From positions 1,488,001-1,552,000 of the forward strand of contig NZ_SZZH01000001.1 in assembly GCF_005298075.1 (NCBI RefSeq): a stretch of DNA of 64,000 bases. Reading direction: 5' to 3'. Made by a program: the position numbers and the translations under genes. Under the pieces are notes generated by a model. The model was not told the origin of the DNA, did not search any database, and saw only the letters and a list, made by a program, of their open reading frames with translations. Below are positions 1-14,936 of this stretch, piece after piece (position 1 is the stretch's first letter; each line of letters begins with the position of its first letter). This DNA comes from Nakamurella flava. Its GTDB lineage: Bacteria > Actinomycetota > Actinomycetes > Mycobacteriales > Nakamurellaceae.

Positions 1-1107
<1,107 letters not shown>

Positions 1108-1141
1108 ACCCCGACGATAGGCCGCTCGGCGACCGGCCCGA

Positions 1142-1885
1142 TCAGACGGCGATGGCCTTGCGTCGCGCCCGGTCCGCCCCGCTGACCAGGAAGGCGGCCA
1201 GCACGCCGGCCAACGCCCCACAGAGGTGGGCCTGCCAGGAGATCGTGACGACCGAGGTGAGGTCGGCCGCGGCCGGCCGGACGATGCCCGTCCAGAACAG
1301 GCTGCCCCACACGGCGAGAAGCACGATGCCGAGCAGGATGTGCTTCCAGGACCGGGTGAATACCCCACGAGCGATGAGGAACGCCAGCCACCCGAAGACG
1401 ACACCGGACGCGCCGACGGTCACCGAGTTGGACGGCGAGATCAGCCAGACCCCGAGCCCGGACAGCAACCACACCAGCACGGTGACGGCGACGAACTGCT
1501 TCATGCCGCCGACCGAGATGAGCACGCCCAGGATGATCAGCGGCACGATATTGGCCAGCAGGTGCTGCCAGTTGTAGTGCACCAGTGGTGCGGTGAGAAT
1601 GCTCCACAAGTCGCTGAGCGAGCGCGGCTCGATCCCCCAACTCGTGGCGAGCCGGCCGCCCATCGCCCAGTTGACGATCTGGATGACCACCATCGCCAGG
1701 GCCAGCACGCCGACGGTGATCGCGGCGGCGCGCAGGTTCTCCGGCAGCAGCCCGGGCTTCTTCGCCGGGGCGGTGGACCCCGTCGGCACGACCGGTGCCG
1801 AGAAACCACCGGGCGGACCGGCCGAGTAGCTCCCGGGCGTGGACCCGTACGAATCGGCGGGCGGGAAACCGGGCGACGAGGTCAT
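1142..1885 (-). CDS. Rhomboid family intramembrane serine protease
   Basis: A 247-residue membrane protease expected to cut transmembrane substrates within the bilayer. A Gly/Pro/Ser-rich cytoplasmic tail of about 45 residues precedes six or seven hydrophobic segments. The catalytic dyad is visible as S160 in VGASG and H220 in WQAHLCG; the H108/N112 pair (HLLAN) supplies the oxyanion region. The start at 1885 is chosen because GGGAGG lies just upstream; a longer version from 1930 adds 15 unlikely residues. It sits between cysM and fbiC on the same strand, as the corresponding gene does beside cysM in mycobacteria. The substrate is unknown. Confidence 0.9.
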   Translation of the reverse strand: MTSSPGFPPADSYGSTPGSYSAGPPGGFSAPVVPTGSTAPAKKPGLLPENLRAAAITVGVLALAMVVIQIVNWAMGGRLATSWGIEPRSLSDLWSILTAPLVHYNWQHLLANIVPLIILGVLISVGGMKQFVAVTVLVWLLSGLGVWLISPSNSVTVGASGVVFGWLAFLIARGVFTRSWKHILLGIVLLAVWGSLFWTGIVRPAAADLTSVVTISWQAHLCGALAGVLAAFLVSGADRARRKAIAV

Positions 1886-1993
1886 ACCTCCCAGGCTACC
1901 GACGCAGCGTGGACCGGGGATCAGGGACAACCCTGAACGGGCGACCCCCGTCCGGAACGCCGCAGAGCCGGTCGTTCGCGCCGCTCCGTGGCC

Positions 1994-3281
<1,288 letters not shown>

Positions 3282-3385
3282 GGGCACTGACTCCTTGTGT
3301 GGCACGGGTGGCTGGGACTTCGGGTGGGTCGGCTTCCGCCCTGCTCGCCGGCACCGCGCACGGTGACGGCCAGCGGGGCGAGGCC

Positions 3386-3817
3386 CTACTCGACTGGAAC
3401 GTCGGAGGGGGTCGAAATCATTTCCACCGGCTCCTCGGTGACCTGACCGTCGACGATCCGATAGGACCGGAACTCGACGTCGTCCGGGGAACGGGTGGAC
3501 ACCAGGACGTAGTGGGCCTGGGGTTCGCCGGCGTAGGAGATGTCCGTCCGACTGGGGTACGCCTCGGTCGCGGTGTGCGAGTGGTAGACGACCACGACCT
3601 CCTCGTCCGCGGCGGCCATCTCCTTGTACAGCCGCAGCTGTTCGCCGGAGTCGAAGCGGTAGAAGGTCGGGGACCGTTCCGCGTTGGTCATCCGCACCAG
3701 ACGGGTGGGCCGGTCGGACCCCTCGGGCCCGGCGATGATGCCGCAGGCCTCGTCCGGATGATCGGCCCGAGCGTGCGCGACGATCTCGTCGACCATCGCG
3801 GTGGGGATGCGCAACAC
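3386..3817 (-). CDS. mec: JAMM/MPN+ zinc metallopeptidase Mec
   Basis: A 143-residue zinc peptidase that releases cysteine from the CysO-Cys adduct. The full JAMM set is visible: E23 in HPDEACG, H79 and H81 in YHSHT, S89 and D92 in PSRTD. Translation starts at a GTG at 3815-3817. It is the first of the mec-cysO-cysM run. In this genome it may also trim the two residues that follow Gly-Gly in CysO, as the related protease QbsD does for QbsE in Pseudomonas; that role is inferred. Confidence 0.92.
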   Translation of the reverse strand: MLRIPTAMVDEIVAHARADHPDEACGIIAGPEGSDRPTRLVRMTNAERSPTFYRFDSGEQLRLYKEMAAADEEVVVVYHSHTATEAYPSRTDISYAGEPQAHYVLVSTRSPDDVEFRSYRIVDGQVTEEPVEMISTPSDVPVE

Positions 3818-3894
3818 CGGCCCAGACTACCGAGGTGGCCGGTTCCCCCCGACCACGGAGCGTTGGTGGCCGCCCCGGGGGTCGGTGGGTCCGG

Positions 3895-4437
3895 TCACTC
3901 CAGGAGCGCCGTGACCAGCGAATCCTGGACGGCCGACAGCCAGCGGTACGTCGAGTACATGGACGCCTGCGGCGAATCGGGGTCGTCCGTCCCCGGCGGG
4001 TCGGTGTCGTCCTCGGTGATCTCCAGGCGGACCCCCAGCGCTAGGCGCACGTCGTTGAGGGCCTGAGACCAGGCCACCGCCGTGGCCTCGTCCAGCCGAA
4101 CCTGTCCGCCGCTGCGCGGGAGGGTGTCCAGCAGAGTCATCGCGGCGGAGTCCTTGGCCGCGAGAAGCCCCGGCTCGTGCAACGACCGCAGACCACCGGA
4201 CAGGTCGGCGTCGTCGACGGAGAAGTCGGGGAACAGCCGGGCGAGGACGGCGTCGGTCGGAGGTGTCGAACTGCCCACCGTGATCCCGGTCAGCTGGGCC
4301 AGGGGGTCGTCGGGTGAGGCGGACCGACGGTCGGCCAGGAGCTTGCGGACCTGATCGACCAGGTCGGCGATCAGAGCGGCCTCGGCGGTCTCGAAACCGG
4401 CCACGTACTTGCCGAACCGTCGGCGGAAGGGACGCAT
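3895..4437 (-). CDS. DUF2017 family protein
   Basis: A 180-residue soluble, largely helical protein of the actinobacterial DUF2017 family. It opens MRPFRRRFGKYVAGFE and ends in a helix WLSAVQDSLVTALLE. The function is not known. It lies 12 bp downstream of clpS, a conserved pairing, so a link with ClpS-dependent proteolysis is possible but unproved. No enzyme motif or membrane segment is visible. Confidence 0.85.
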   Translation of the reverse strand: MRPFRRRFGKYVAGFETAEAALIADLVDQVRKLLADRRSASPDDPLAQLTGITVGSSTPPTDAVLARLFPDFSVDDADLSGGLRSLHEPGLLAAKDSAAMTLLDTLPRSGGQVRLDEATAVAWSQALNDVRLALGVRLEITEDDTDPPGTDDPDSPQASMYSTYRWLSAVQDSLVTALLE

Positions 4438-4449
4438 CGACCGGGCCGA

Positions 4450-4794
4450 TCAGGAGTCCTGGGCCATGGTGGCCCACAGGCCGGCACCCTGGAGCTTGGC
4501 CACATCGGCCTCCATCTGCTCCCGGGGACCGCTCGACACCGTTGCCCGGCCCTTATGGTGCACGTCCAGCATGAGCGCGTGGGCCTTCGGACGGGGGTGG
4601 CCGAGCAACTTCTGGAACACCCAGGTGACGTACGACATCAGGTTGACCGGGTCGTTCCAGACGATGGTGACCCACGGCGCGTCCGGGTCGAGGACCGTGA
4701 CCACACCGGTGACCTCGTCCTGGTCGGGGACGGCAGTCGGCGTCGCCGGGGAGGACACGCGCACCCTCGTACGGAAGGACACGTCAGCGGGCAT
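4450..4794 (-). CDS. clpS: ATP-dependent Clp protease adaptor ClpS
   Basis: A 114-residue adaptor that hands N-degron substrates to ClpC/ClpA-ClpP. The conserved core runs from [20 protein letters not shown], the binding pocket region, through the [13 protein letters not shown] segment. The first 25 or so residues form a flexible tail. It is divergent from pncB across about 160 bp, the arrangement also seen in mycobacteria, and is cotranscribed with the DUF2017 gene. A GTG a few codons in is an alternative start. Confidence 0.93.
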   Translation of the reverse strand: MPADVSFRTRVRVSSPATPTAVPDQDEVTGVVTVLDPDAPWVTIVWNDPVNLMSYVTWVFQKLLGHPRPKAHALMLDVHHKGRATVSSGPREQMEADVAKLQGAGLWATMAQDS

Positions 4795-4955
4795 GTGACC
4801 AGTTTCGCACGCGTTGCGGTCGGCGCGGCGCGGTCCCGACGCCCGGTGACCGCCGACCCCGACGCGGCGGCGGCTCGGCCCCGACGGTCCCCCCCAGGAG
4901 TGACAGGCCCGGCCGCTCGGTAGGCAGCTCGGGCACCCGTCATTACGGTGACCCC

Positions 4956-6254
4956 ATGCACACCACTGCCGGTGACCGGCCGAGTACGGCGCTGCTGACC
5001 GATCACTACGAGCTGACCATGCTGCAGGCCGCGCTGGCCGACGGCACGGCCGAGCGGGACTGCGTCTTCGAGATCTTCACCCGACGGCTGCCGAACGGCC
5101 GTCGGTACGGCGTGGTCGCCGGCACCGGCCGCCTGCTCGACGCCATCGCCGACTTCCGCTTCGGCCCGGCCGAGCTGGACCGCCTGCGGGGCGTGCTCGA
5201 CGACCGGACGCTGGCCTGGCTGGCCGACTACCAGTTCAGCGGCGACATCGAGGGCTACCCCGAGGGCGAGCTGTACTTCCCCGGCTCCCCCGTCCTGACC
5301 GTCCGGGCGCCGTTCGGGGTGGGCGTGATCCTGGAGACGCTGGCCCTGTCGATCTACAACCACGACTGCGCGATCGCGTCGGCCGCGGCGCGGATGGTCT
5401 CCGCCGCCGGTGACCGACGTCTCATCGAGATGGGCTCCCGCCGCACCCACGAGGAATCGGCGGTGGCCTCGGCCCGGGCCGCCTACCTGGCCGGTTTCGG
5501 CAGCACGTCCAACCTGGAGGCCGGTCGCCGGTTCGGCATCCCCACCGGGGGGACGGCGGCCCACGCCTTCACCCTGCTGCACGACAGCGAGGCCGACGCG
5601 TTCGCCGCCCAGATCGCGAGCCTCGGGGTGGGCACCACCCTGCTGGTCGACACCTACGACATCACCCAGGGCATCGCGACCGCGATCGAGGTCGCCGGCC
5701 CGGAGCTCGGGGCCGTCCGCATCGACTCCGGCGACCTGGGTGTCCTGACGATCGCGGCCCGGCGGCAACTGGACGACCTGGGGGCGACGAAGACCCGGAT
5801 CGTGCTGTCCGGCGACCTCGACGAGTACGCGATCGCCGCGCTGGCCGCCGCCCCCGTCGACGTGTACGGCGTCGGCACTTCCCTGGTCACCGGATCCGGT
5901 GCGCCGACGGCGAGCATGGTCTACAAGCTCGTCGAGGTGGACGGCCGACCGGTGGAGAAGCGCAGCTCGAACAAGCAGTCGCACGGCGGTCACAAGTCGG
6001 CGTTGCGGCGCCACAAGACCACCGGGACGGCGACCGAGGAGGTCATCTTCCGGGTCGCGGGTGATCAGCCCGATCCCGAGCCGGGCGACCGCGTCCTCCC
6101 GGTCCCGCTGATGCGCGCCGGCGAGCGCGTGCCGACCGTGGCCACACTGCCGGAATCCCGCGAGCACCTGCGCTCCGCGATGGTGTCGCTGCCGTGGGAG
6201 GGACTCAAACTGTCCGCCGGCGAACCGGCCCTGACGGTCACCGTGCTGCGCTGA
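4956..6254 (+). CDS. pncB: Nicotinate phosphoribosyltransferase
   Basis: Forms nicotinate mononucleotide from nicotinate and PRPP, the entry point of the Preiss-Handler NAD salvage route. The 432-residue chain opens with the family signature [12 protein letters not shown] and contains the EMGSRRTHE catalytic segment, the RIDSGDLG phosphate-binding region and a downstream GVGTSLVTG loop. pncA follows after 17 bp, so the two salvage steps are probably coexpressed. Length and motifs are normal for the family. Confidence 0.95.
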   Translation: MHTTAGDRPSTALLTDHYELTMLQAALADGTAERDCVFEIFTRRLPNGRRYGVVAGTGRLLDAIADFRFGPAELDRLRGVLDDRTLAWLADYQFSGDIEGYPEGELYFPGSPVLTVRAPFGVGVILETLALSIYNHDCAIASAAARMVSAAGDRRLIEMGSRRTHEESAVASARAAYLAGFGSTSNLEAGRRFGIPTGGTAAHAFTLLHDSEADAFAAQIASLGVGTTLLVDTYDITQGIATAIEVAGPELGAVRIDSGDLGVLTIAARRQLDDLGATKTRIVLSGDLDEYAIAALAAAPVDVYGVGTSLVTGSGAPTASMVYKLVEVDGRPVEKRSSNKQSHGGHKSALRRHKTTGTATEEVIFRVAGDQPDPEPGDRVLPVPLMRAGERVPTVATLPESREHLRSAMVSLPWEGLKLSAGEPALTVTVLR

Positions 6255-6271
6255 CCGGGCACCCTGAACCC

Positions 6272-6880
6272 ATGACCACCTCGTTCGGCCCCGAACACGC
6301 GCTGATCATCGTCGACCTGCAACACGATTTCGCCGACCCGGGCGGCGCGCTCTACGTGCGCGGCGGCGAGCACCTCCTCGACCCCATCAACGCCCTCATC
6401 GAGGAGGCGACGACTGCCGGCGCCGCACTGATCTACACCCAGGACTGGCATCCGCCGGTCACCCCGCACTTCGCCGCGCACGGCGGCCTCTGGCCGGTGC
6501 ACTGCGTCATCGACACCCCCGGGGCCGATCTGCTGCCCGGTCTGCGGACCACCGGCCCGGTCTTACGTAAGGGGTCCGGTCCCGAGGACGGCTACAGCGG
6601 GTTCAGCGTCCTGCACCTGCCCACCAACGAGACCCGGGAGACCGAGCTCGACGACTTCCTGCAGGCGCACGGCGCCCGCGCCCTGACCGTCGTCGGCCTG
6701 GCCGGCGACTGGTGCGTCAAGGAGACGGCCATCGACGGGGCGAGGCTGGGCTACGACGTGACGGTGCCGTTGGAGTACACCCGGTTCGTGGAACTGCGGC
6801 CCGGTGACACCGACGCCGCCGTCGAGGCGATGAAGGCGGCCGGTGTCGAGGTCACCGGCGAGGTCGTACGCCCCGGCTGA
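6272..6880 (+). CDS. pncA: Nicotinamidase (isochorismatase fold)
   Basis: Hydrolyses nicotinamide to nicotinate, feeding the PncB reaction upstream. The catalytic triad is visible as D15 (IVDLQHDF), K100 (LRKGSG) and C148 (GDWCVKETA). Metal ligands D58, H60 and H66 lie in QDWHPPVTPHF. Start at 6272 gives the usual 202-residue length; the in-frame extension from 6194 overlaps pncB and is rejected. Confidence 0.95.
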   Translation: MTTSFGPEHALIIVDLQHDFADPGGALYVRGGEHLLDPINALIEEATTAGAALIYTQDWHPPVTPHFAAHGGLWPVHCVIDTPGADLLPGLRTTGPVLRKGSGPEDGYSGFSVLHLPTNETRETELDDFLQAHGARALTVVGLAGDWCVKETAIDGARLGYDVTVPLEYTRFVELRPGDTDAAVEAMKAAGVEVTGEVVRPG

Positions 6881-6944
6881 CCCGCGTCGGCCGTCGCGGG
6901 TGCCCGCGCGCACCCGTCAGGGCGACCAGGCAGAATCGTCCACC

Positions 6945-8906
6945 ATGTCCGCCGCACCCACCGAGCTCCACGCCATCGCCGCCGAGGAACTGGCCGGCGA
7001 ACCCGAACACCGCCGCGACCTGTTCGGTCTGCGCCTGGACCGGTGGTGGGAGGACCTGCACGCCGGCCTGACCGCCGTCTACCCGGCCGACGCGGTGCCG
7101 GCGCTGGAACGGCGACTGGTGCGGACGGCGGCGCGGGCCTACCGCGAGCGGGACCCGGAACTGCGCCGTCTGGACGTGCAGCGCACGCTGGACCCGGCCT
7201 GGTTCCACGACGAGCACATGCTCGGTTACGCCGCCTACGCCGAGCGCTTCGCCGGGGACCTGGCCGGCATCAAGGGCCGCATCAGCTACCTGTCGGAACT
7301 GGGCGTCACCTATCTGCACCTGATGCCGTTGCTGCAGCCCCGGGACGGCGACAGCGACGGCGGCTACGCGGTGGCCGACTACCGCACCGTCCGACCTGAC
7401 CTGGGGACCACCGAGGACCTGCGCGGTCTGGCCGCCGAGCTCCGCCGCGCCGGCATCAGCCTGGTCGTCGACCTGGTGCTCAACCACGTCGCCGCCGAGC
7501 ACGAGTGGGCGGTGAAAGCCCGCAACGGCGACCAGAAGTACCGCGACTACTTTTACGTCTACCCGGACCGCATCGGGCCGGACGCCTACGAGCAGACCCT
7601 GCCCGAGGTCTTCCCCGACTTCGCGCCGGGCAGCTTCAGCTTCGACGAGCAGCTCGGCGGCTGGGTGTGGACGACGTTCAACACCTGGCAGTGGGACGTC
7701 AACTGGTCCAACCCGGACGTCTTCGCCGAGTACGCCGACATCATCCTGTTCCTGGCCAACCTGGGCGTCGAGGTGCTCCGGCTGGACGCCATCGCCTTCG
7801 TGTGGAAGCGGCTGGGCACCAACTGCCAGAACCAGCCCGAGGTGCACGCCATCACCCAGGCGTTGCGGGCGGTCGCCCGGATCGCGTGCCCGGCCGTGCT
7901 GTTCAAGGCCGAGGCGATCGTCGCGCCGCAGGATCTCGTCCACTACCTCGGCCAGGGTGCGCATCACGGCAAGGTCAGCGACATCGCCTACCACAACAGC
8001 CTGATGGTGCAGGTGTGGTCGATGCTGGCCACCCGGGACGTCCGGTTGGCCGCCCACGCGTTGCGGGCCATCCCTCCGGTGCCGGCGTCCGCCACGTGGG
8101 TCACCTACGTCCGCTGTCACGACGACATCGGGTGGGCCATCGACGCCGCGGACGCCGCGGCAGTCGGGCTGTCCGGGTTCGACCACCAGCGGTTCCTGTC
8201 CGACTGGTACTCCGGGGTCTACCCGGGATCGCCCGCCCGGGGTCTGGTGTTCCAGGAGAATCCGGACACCGGCGATCGACGGATCAGCGGCACCGCGGCC
8301 AGCCTGCTCGGGCTCGAACACGCGCTGGACACCGCGCAGCGCACCGGCCGCACGGAGGAGATCGACCTCGTCGTCGGCCGTCTGTACGTGGCCTACGCGA
8401 TCGCCATGGGCTGGGGCGGCATCCCGGTGCTGTGGATGGGCGACGAGCTGGGTCTGACGAACGACGTCGACTGGGCCGGCGAGCCGGGCCATTCCGACGA
8501 CAACCGCTGGGCGCACCGGCCGCGGATGAACTGGTCGCTGGCCAACCAGCGCCGGGACCCGGCCACCCTGGTCGGACGCATCTACGCCTCGGTCCGTCAC
8601 CTGGCCCAGGTCCGGGCCAGCCTCCCGCACCTCGAATCCACCGTCGCCGCCGAGGTCCTCGAAGACCCGCTGACCGGCCGGAGCGACCCCGGCGTGCTGC
8701 CGGTGTTGCGGCGGCACCCGTTGGGGCCGCTCCTGGAGCTGTTCAACGTCACCGAACAGTGGAAACCCTTCCCCGGGGCCCGGCTCGCCGAGCTCGGTCT
8801 GGTCGGCGGTGTGGACGCGCTCTCGGGCGCCACCATCCATCCCGGACCCGACGGGAACGTCTGGCTACATCCCTACGGCGTGCTCTGGATCACCTCGACG
8901 TCCTGA
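6945..8906 (+). CDS. Amylosucrase (GH13 family)
   Basis: Splits sucrose and transfers glucose to alpha-1,4 glucan, releasing fructose. The 653-residue protein has the N-terminal helical domain of amylosucrases and then the GH13 barrel. The nucleophile D281 lies in EVLRLDAIAF, the acid/base E323 in FKAEAIVAP and the third acid D393 in CHDDIGW. The WKRLGTNCQNQPEVH stretch matches the amylosucrase subfamily rather than trehalose synthase. No signal peptide is seen, so it acts in the cytoplasm. It starts 64 bp after pncA but has no evident link to NAD salvage. The 198 bp after it hold no gene that can be supported. Confidence 0.9.
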   Translation: MSAAPTELHAIAAEELAGEPEHRRDLFGLRLDRWWEDLHAGLTAVYPADAVPALERRLVRTAARAYRERDPELRRLDVQRTLDPAWFHDEHMLGYAAYAERFAGDLAGIKGRISYLSELGVTYLHLMPLLQPRDGDSDGGYAVADYRTVRPDLGTTEDLRGLAAELRRAGISLVVDLVLNHVAAEHEWAVKARNGDQKYRDYFYVYPDRIGPDAYEQTLPEVFPDFAPGSFSFDEQLGGWVWTTFNTWQWDVNWSNPDVFAEYADIILFLANLGVEVLRLDAIAFVWKRLGTNCQNQPEVHAITQALRAVARIACPAVLFKAEAIVAPQDLVHYLGQGAHHGKVSDIAYHNSLMVQVWSMLATRDVRLAAHALRAIPPVPASATWVTYVRCHDDIGWAIDAADAAAVGLSGFDHQRFLSDWYSGVYPGSPARGLVFQENPDTGDRRISGTAASLLGLEHALDTAQRTGRTEEIDLVVGRLYVAYAIAMGWGGIPVLWMGDELGLTNDVDWAGEPGHSDDNRWAHRPRMNWSLANQRRDPATLVGRIYASVRHLAQVRASLPHLESTVAAEVLEDPLTGRSDPGVLPVLRRHPLGPLLELFNVTEQWKPFPGARLAELGLVGGVDALSGATIHPGPDGNVWLHPYGVLWITSTS

Positions 8907-9104
8907 TCCTGGATCTCCGGGTCGCCGGTGGCTGGGCGACTACCGATCGCGTCGCTGACGCAGGTGAACGGAGCTGACGCTGATCGTTCCGCCGACACCG
9001 ACCGGGGTGGACCGGTCCGACTGCGGAGTTGATCAGCTTCGGCCAAGACGGTCGGCCCCATGCGACTGCCCCCGGCGGCACTCCGACCCGGGGCTCGTGC
9101 CCAG

Positions 9105-10007
9105 CTACCGGCCCGGGGCCCGGGCGATGACGGTGATGGTCCCAGCCGGGATCTCGGTGAACCCGGCGTCGCGCACGGCCACCAACCGCTGCGCGCTCCA
9201 GCCGTCGGCGGCGGCCACCGCAGCGGACAGCGCCGACCAGTCGGCTGTTCTCCCCTGGGTGACCGTCGGATACCCGGCGGCCGCCCAGGAGTCCAGCACT
9301 GCGGCGTCGCCGCTGGCGGTGTCCGGACCACTGAGCAGCGCGGCGGCGATCATCCCGGCGTGCCCGGCCTGAGCCATCGACTTCCCCAGGGTCATGGCCG
9401 GCTCGGACGGCAACCAGAGCTGCAGCGCGGCCGCCGGATCGGCAGCACCGAGCTGCGCCCAGTCCGGGGCCGGGTCGACCGGTGCGTCGGTCCCCCCGAC
9501 CTGCAGCCGGGAGACCCGAGAGTCCAGCTCGGCGACCCGCCCGGGCAGCAGCGCTCGGACCTCGGTCCCACCCAGGTCGATGGTCACCCCGGGCAGGTCC
9601 TGGACGGCTGCCCAGTGCGCGCCACGGGCCCGCCGGGTGACCTTGCGGATGTGACCGGCGCAGTAGTCGGCCACCGCGTCGTGCCACGGGCCGTCCGGGG
9701 CCGCCCGGGGGTCCAGACAGATCGACGCGGCCGCGCTGGCCGCGGCGGCCAGCGCGGCGTGCCAGGACGGTGGCGCTGACCGCTCCATCCGCAGGATCAA
9801 CGGCATGGCCCGGACGTCGTCGGCCGCCTCCTCACGATCGGAGCGCACCTGGGCGTCCGACAGGCCCAGCCAGTGTCGGTACCGCTCCCGTAGCGGCGCC
9901 AGCACGGCGGCGATCCCACTCACGGACAGGCCGGACAGGCCGACCCCACCCCCGACGGTGCCGTCAGGTGGCGGGGGGCCGGACGGTGACGTGTCCGAGG
10001 AAGCCAT
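9105..10007 (-). CDS. Peptidyl-tRNA hydrolase (PTH2-like) domain protein
   Basis: A 300-residue protein whose C-terminal part carries a PTH2-type motif: LGKSMAQAGHAGMIAA with the Lys and His of the active site, followed by a strand ending TITVIARAPG. The N-terminal two thirds include a conserved actinobacterial region with many short helices. It would release peptides from stalled peptidyl-tRNA. It starts 6 bp after serB stops, so it is likely the third gene of a ctaD-serB-pth unit. The start ATG at 10005-10007 opens MASSDTSPSG. Confidence 0.75.
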   Translation of the reverse strand: MASSDTSPSGPPPPDGTVGGGVGLSGLSVSGIAAVLAPLRERYRHWLGLSDAQVRSDREEAADDVRAMPLILRMERSAPPSWHAALAAAASAAASICLDPRAAPDGPWHDAVADYCAGHIRKVTRRARGAHWAAVQDLPGVTIDLGGTEVRALLPGRVAELDSRVSRLQVGGTDAPVDPAPDWAQLGAADPAAALQLWLPSEPAMTLGKSMAQAGHAGMIAAALLSGPDTASGDAAVLDSWAAAGYPTVTQGRTADWSALSAAVAAADGWSAQRLVAVRDAGFTEIPAGTITVIARAPGR

Positions 10008-10012
10008 GGCGG

Positions 10013-13064
<3,052 letters not shown>

Positions 13065-13262
13065 GATCTGCCTCCAGCAGCGAGTCGGCGCACTACTTGG
13101 CCCCGGTCACCCCGGGGACATCTCGGAGCTTAGTCCGACAGAACGTAGAACACCCCGCGAGGGTCCCTTCGAGTTCTGGGGTTTCGCTCATCGAACGCTC
13201 ATCGGCGCCCACCGGCCGGGACCGGGAACGAGAAACCGGGATACGAGAAACCGAGAAACGAC

Positions 13263-13300
13263 AAAAGGGCCAGGTCCGGTTTCCCGGACCTGGCCCTTGC
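13263..13300 (-). terminator. Rho-independent terminator of tRNA-Ala
   Basis: A perfect 13-bp stem pairs 13267-13279 with 13284-13296 around a 4-base loop. Read on the minus strand it is followed by TTTT, and it begins only 7 bp past the tRNA 3' end. It ends the tRNA transcript and isolates ctaD from it. Confidence 0.85.
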
Positions 13301-13303
13301 GGG

Positions 13304-13376
13304 TGGAGCTGAGGGGACTCGAACCCCTGACCCCCACACTGCCAGTGTGGTGCGCTACCAGCTGCGCCACAGCCCC
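13304..13376 (-). tRNA. tRNA-Ala, anticodon GGC
   Basis: A 73-base tRNA on the minus strand. The acceptor stem GGGGCTG pairs with CAGCTCC, the T arm contains GGTTCGAGTCC, and the anticodon stem CCACA/TGTGG encloses loop CTGGCAG with anticodon GGC, reading GCC codons. The discriminator base is A; CCA is not encoded. A strong terminator follows immediately. It is not used as an attachment site by either element in this window. Confidence 0.95.
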
Positions 13377-13452
13377 GCTGTCGTGCTGGATCAGATTACC
13401 AACAGTCGTGGCCGGAACCCAAATCGACGGCCGTTCATCCGATCCGGCCTGG

Positions 13453-14325
13453 TCAGGAGCCCAGGAGCGTCGACAGCCAGGTGGTCTGGTTGATGTTGAC
13501 GATCTGTCCGTCGTGAACGACGGACGGGGTGCGAACGCCGCCGACGATGCCCTGCAACGTGGCCGACGAGGCGGTCGCGTTGGCCTGTGCGGCCGCGACG
13601 GAGGATCCGGCGCTGATGCAGGAGGTCGACGTGTCGTTGGCGCCCAGACCCTTGGCCAGGTCGGCCAGCTGAGCGTTGGTCAGGTCGGACGTCCCCTGCT
13701 CCTCCGGCTGCGTCCCCTCGGCGAACAGCTTGGTGTAGTAGCTGAGCACCAGGCCCGGGGTGCTGCCCTGGTTCTGGGCCACGCACAGCAGGGCGCCGGC
13801 CGCGCGACTGGAGTAGTCCTTCGAGAAGGAGCCCCGGTCGAGGAAATTGAGCATGTGCAGGTTCACGACCAACTTGCCCTGGTCGACCGCCTGGTTGATC
13901 TGCTGCCCGTACTGGCGCTCGAACTGACCGCAGATCGGGCAGAGCGCATCGGCGTAGAGATCGATCGTCACCGGCGTCGTCCCGGCCGGCGGGGTGGCCG
14001 ATGAGATCGTCATCACGTTGCCATTCACCGTGGTCACCGAGTTGGTGGAGGCCCCGTAACCGTCGGCCTGCACGGCGGTGTTCGACCGGTTCATCATGAT
14101 GCCGATCACCACCACGGCGGCGATGAGCGCGATGGCCACCCCGCCGATGATCAGCTGCGTGCGGTTGTTGGACCGGCTCGACCGCGCCGCGGCGACCGAC
14201 GTCCGCGAGGCGGTGGCCCCGGACTTGGCCGGCTTGCGAGCGGACGGCTGCACGCCGGACTTACCCTTCGGCCCGTTGCCGCCGTTCTTGCCCGTCCCCC
14301 GGGACCGTCCCGAACCCTGCGCCAC
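13453..14325 (-). CDS. Membrane-anchored DsbA-family thiol oxidoreductase
   Basis: A 290-residue thioredoxin-fold protein. About 55 basic, Gly/Ser-rich cytoplasmic residues precede one membrane segment (58-78); the rest is extracytoplasmic. The active site is CPIC at 129-132 (DALCPICGQF), and the cis-proline loop is GVRTPSVV. Two further cysteines may form a structural disulfide. It probably makes or reshuffles disulfides in exported proteins. A MauE/DoxX-family gene lies directly upstream, a common partner that could supply electrons; this link is inferred. Confidence 0.88.
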   Translation of the reverse strand: MAQGSGRSRGTGKNGGNGPKGKSGVQPSARKPAKSGATASRTSVAAARSSRSNNRTQLIIGGVAIALIAAVVVIGIMMNRSNTAVQADGYGASTNSVTTVNGNVMTISSATPPAGTTPVTIDLYADALCPICGQFERQYGQQINQAVDQGKLVVNLHMLNFLDRGSFSKDYSSRAAGALLCVAQNQGSTPGLVLSYYTKLFAEGTQPEEQGTSDLTNAQLADLAKGLGANDTSTSCISAGSSVAAAQANATASSATLQGIVGGVRTPSVVHDGQIVNINQTTWLSTLLGS

Positions 14326-14456
14326 GTCGTCCTCTTTCCTGCTCTGCCCGGAGCTCGTTCCGCTCCAGGTGGCGGGGCCGCGCGTGCACCCCGTCGTTCC
14401 ACTATGCCGCCGCGGGCCGGACGCCCAAGGCGGTGACGTTCACCGACAACAGTCGG

Positions 14457-14936
14457 TCAGCGCCCGGTCAGCCGACGGTCCAGCGACCACGGCGTCCCGG
14501 GGCGGACGATCAGCCACGCCGCCAGGGCCAGGAAGCCGACGTCGCGGAGGATCTCGCCCGCGTAGTTCGTCTGACCGGCGGCGACGTCGCCGCCGCCGCC
14601 GAAGCAACCGCAGTCGATCGACAGTCCCCGGGCCGCGGCGGAGATCACCCCGGCGATGAAGATCACCAGCACCACCGCGGACAGGATCGCCGCGAGCCGG
14701 GTCGCCAGACCGATCAGCAGGAGCAGCCCGAGGGCGATCTCCAGGTACGGCAGCACCGCCGCGACCGTTTCGGCCACCCCGGACGACAGCAGCCGGTACG
14801 CCTTGACCGCCACCAGGGTCTCGGCCGGGGCCGAGGCCTTGGCGAAGCCGGAGATCAACCAGACAGCCGCCAGACCGAGCCGGGCCAGCAGCCCGATGCC
14901 GTCCAGGACCCGGCCGCGGTCGACCGTGCGGCCCAT
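14457..14936 (-). CDS. MauE/DoxX-family membrane protein
   Basis: A 159-residue protein with four membrane segments and the cysteine motif SIDCGCFGGGG in the third loop, typical of MauE-like proteins that work with thiol-disulfide enzymes. Its ATG overlaps the stop of the FKBP lipoprotein gene in TGATG, so the two are translationally coupled. The DsbA-like gene lies 131 bp downstream on the same strand. Likely role: redox partner for the DsbA-like protein in the membrane. Confidence 0.85.
   Translation of the reverse strand: MGRTVDRGRVLDGIGLLARLGLAAVWLISGFAKASAPAETLVAVKAYRLLSSGVAETVAAVLPYLEIALGLLLLIGLATRLAAILSAVVLVIFIAGVISAAARGLSIDCGCFGGGGDVAAGQTNYAGEILRDVGFLALAAWLIVRPGTPWSLDRRLTGR

Noticed and set aside
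4638-8840. Very long open frames on the minus strand opposite pncB, pncA and the amylosucrase
   Set aside because: They mirror high-GC codon use of the plus-strand genes, have runs of Arg, Gly, Pro and Asp, and match no family.
13225-13262. Short imperfect repeats of ACGAGAAACCG next to the tRNA terminator
   Set aside because: Only two or three degenerate copies within 40 bp; no sign of function.
13304-13376. tRNA-Ala as an integration site for the tyrosine recombinase
   Set aside because: No copy of the tRNA 3' end was found near 27000 or 44450, and no element genes adjoin the tRNA.
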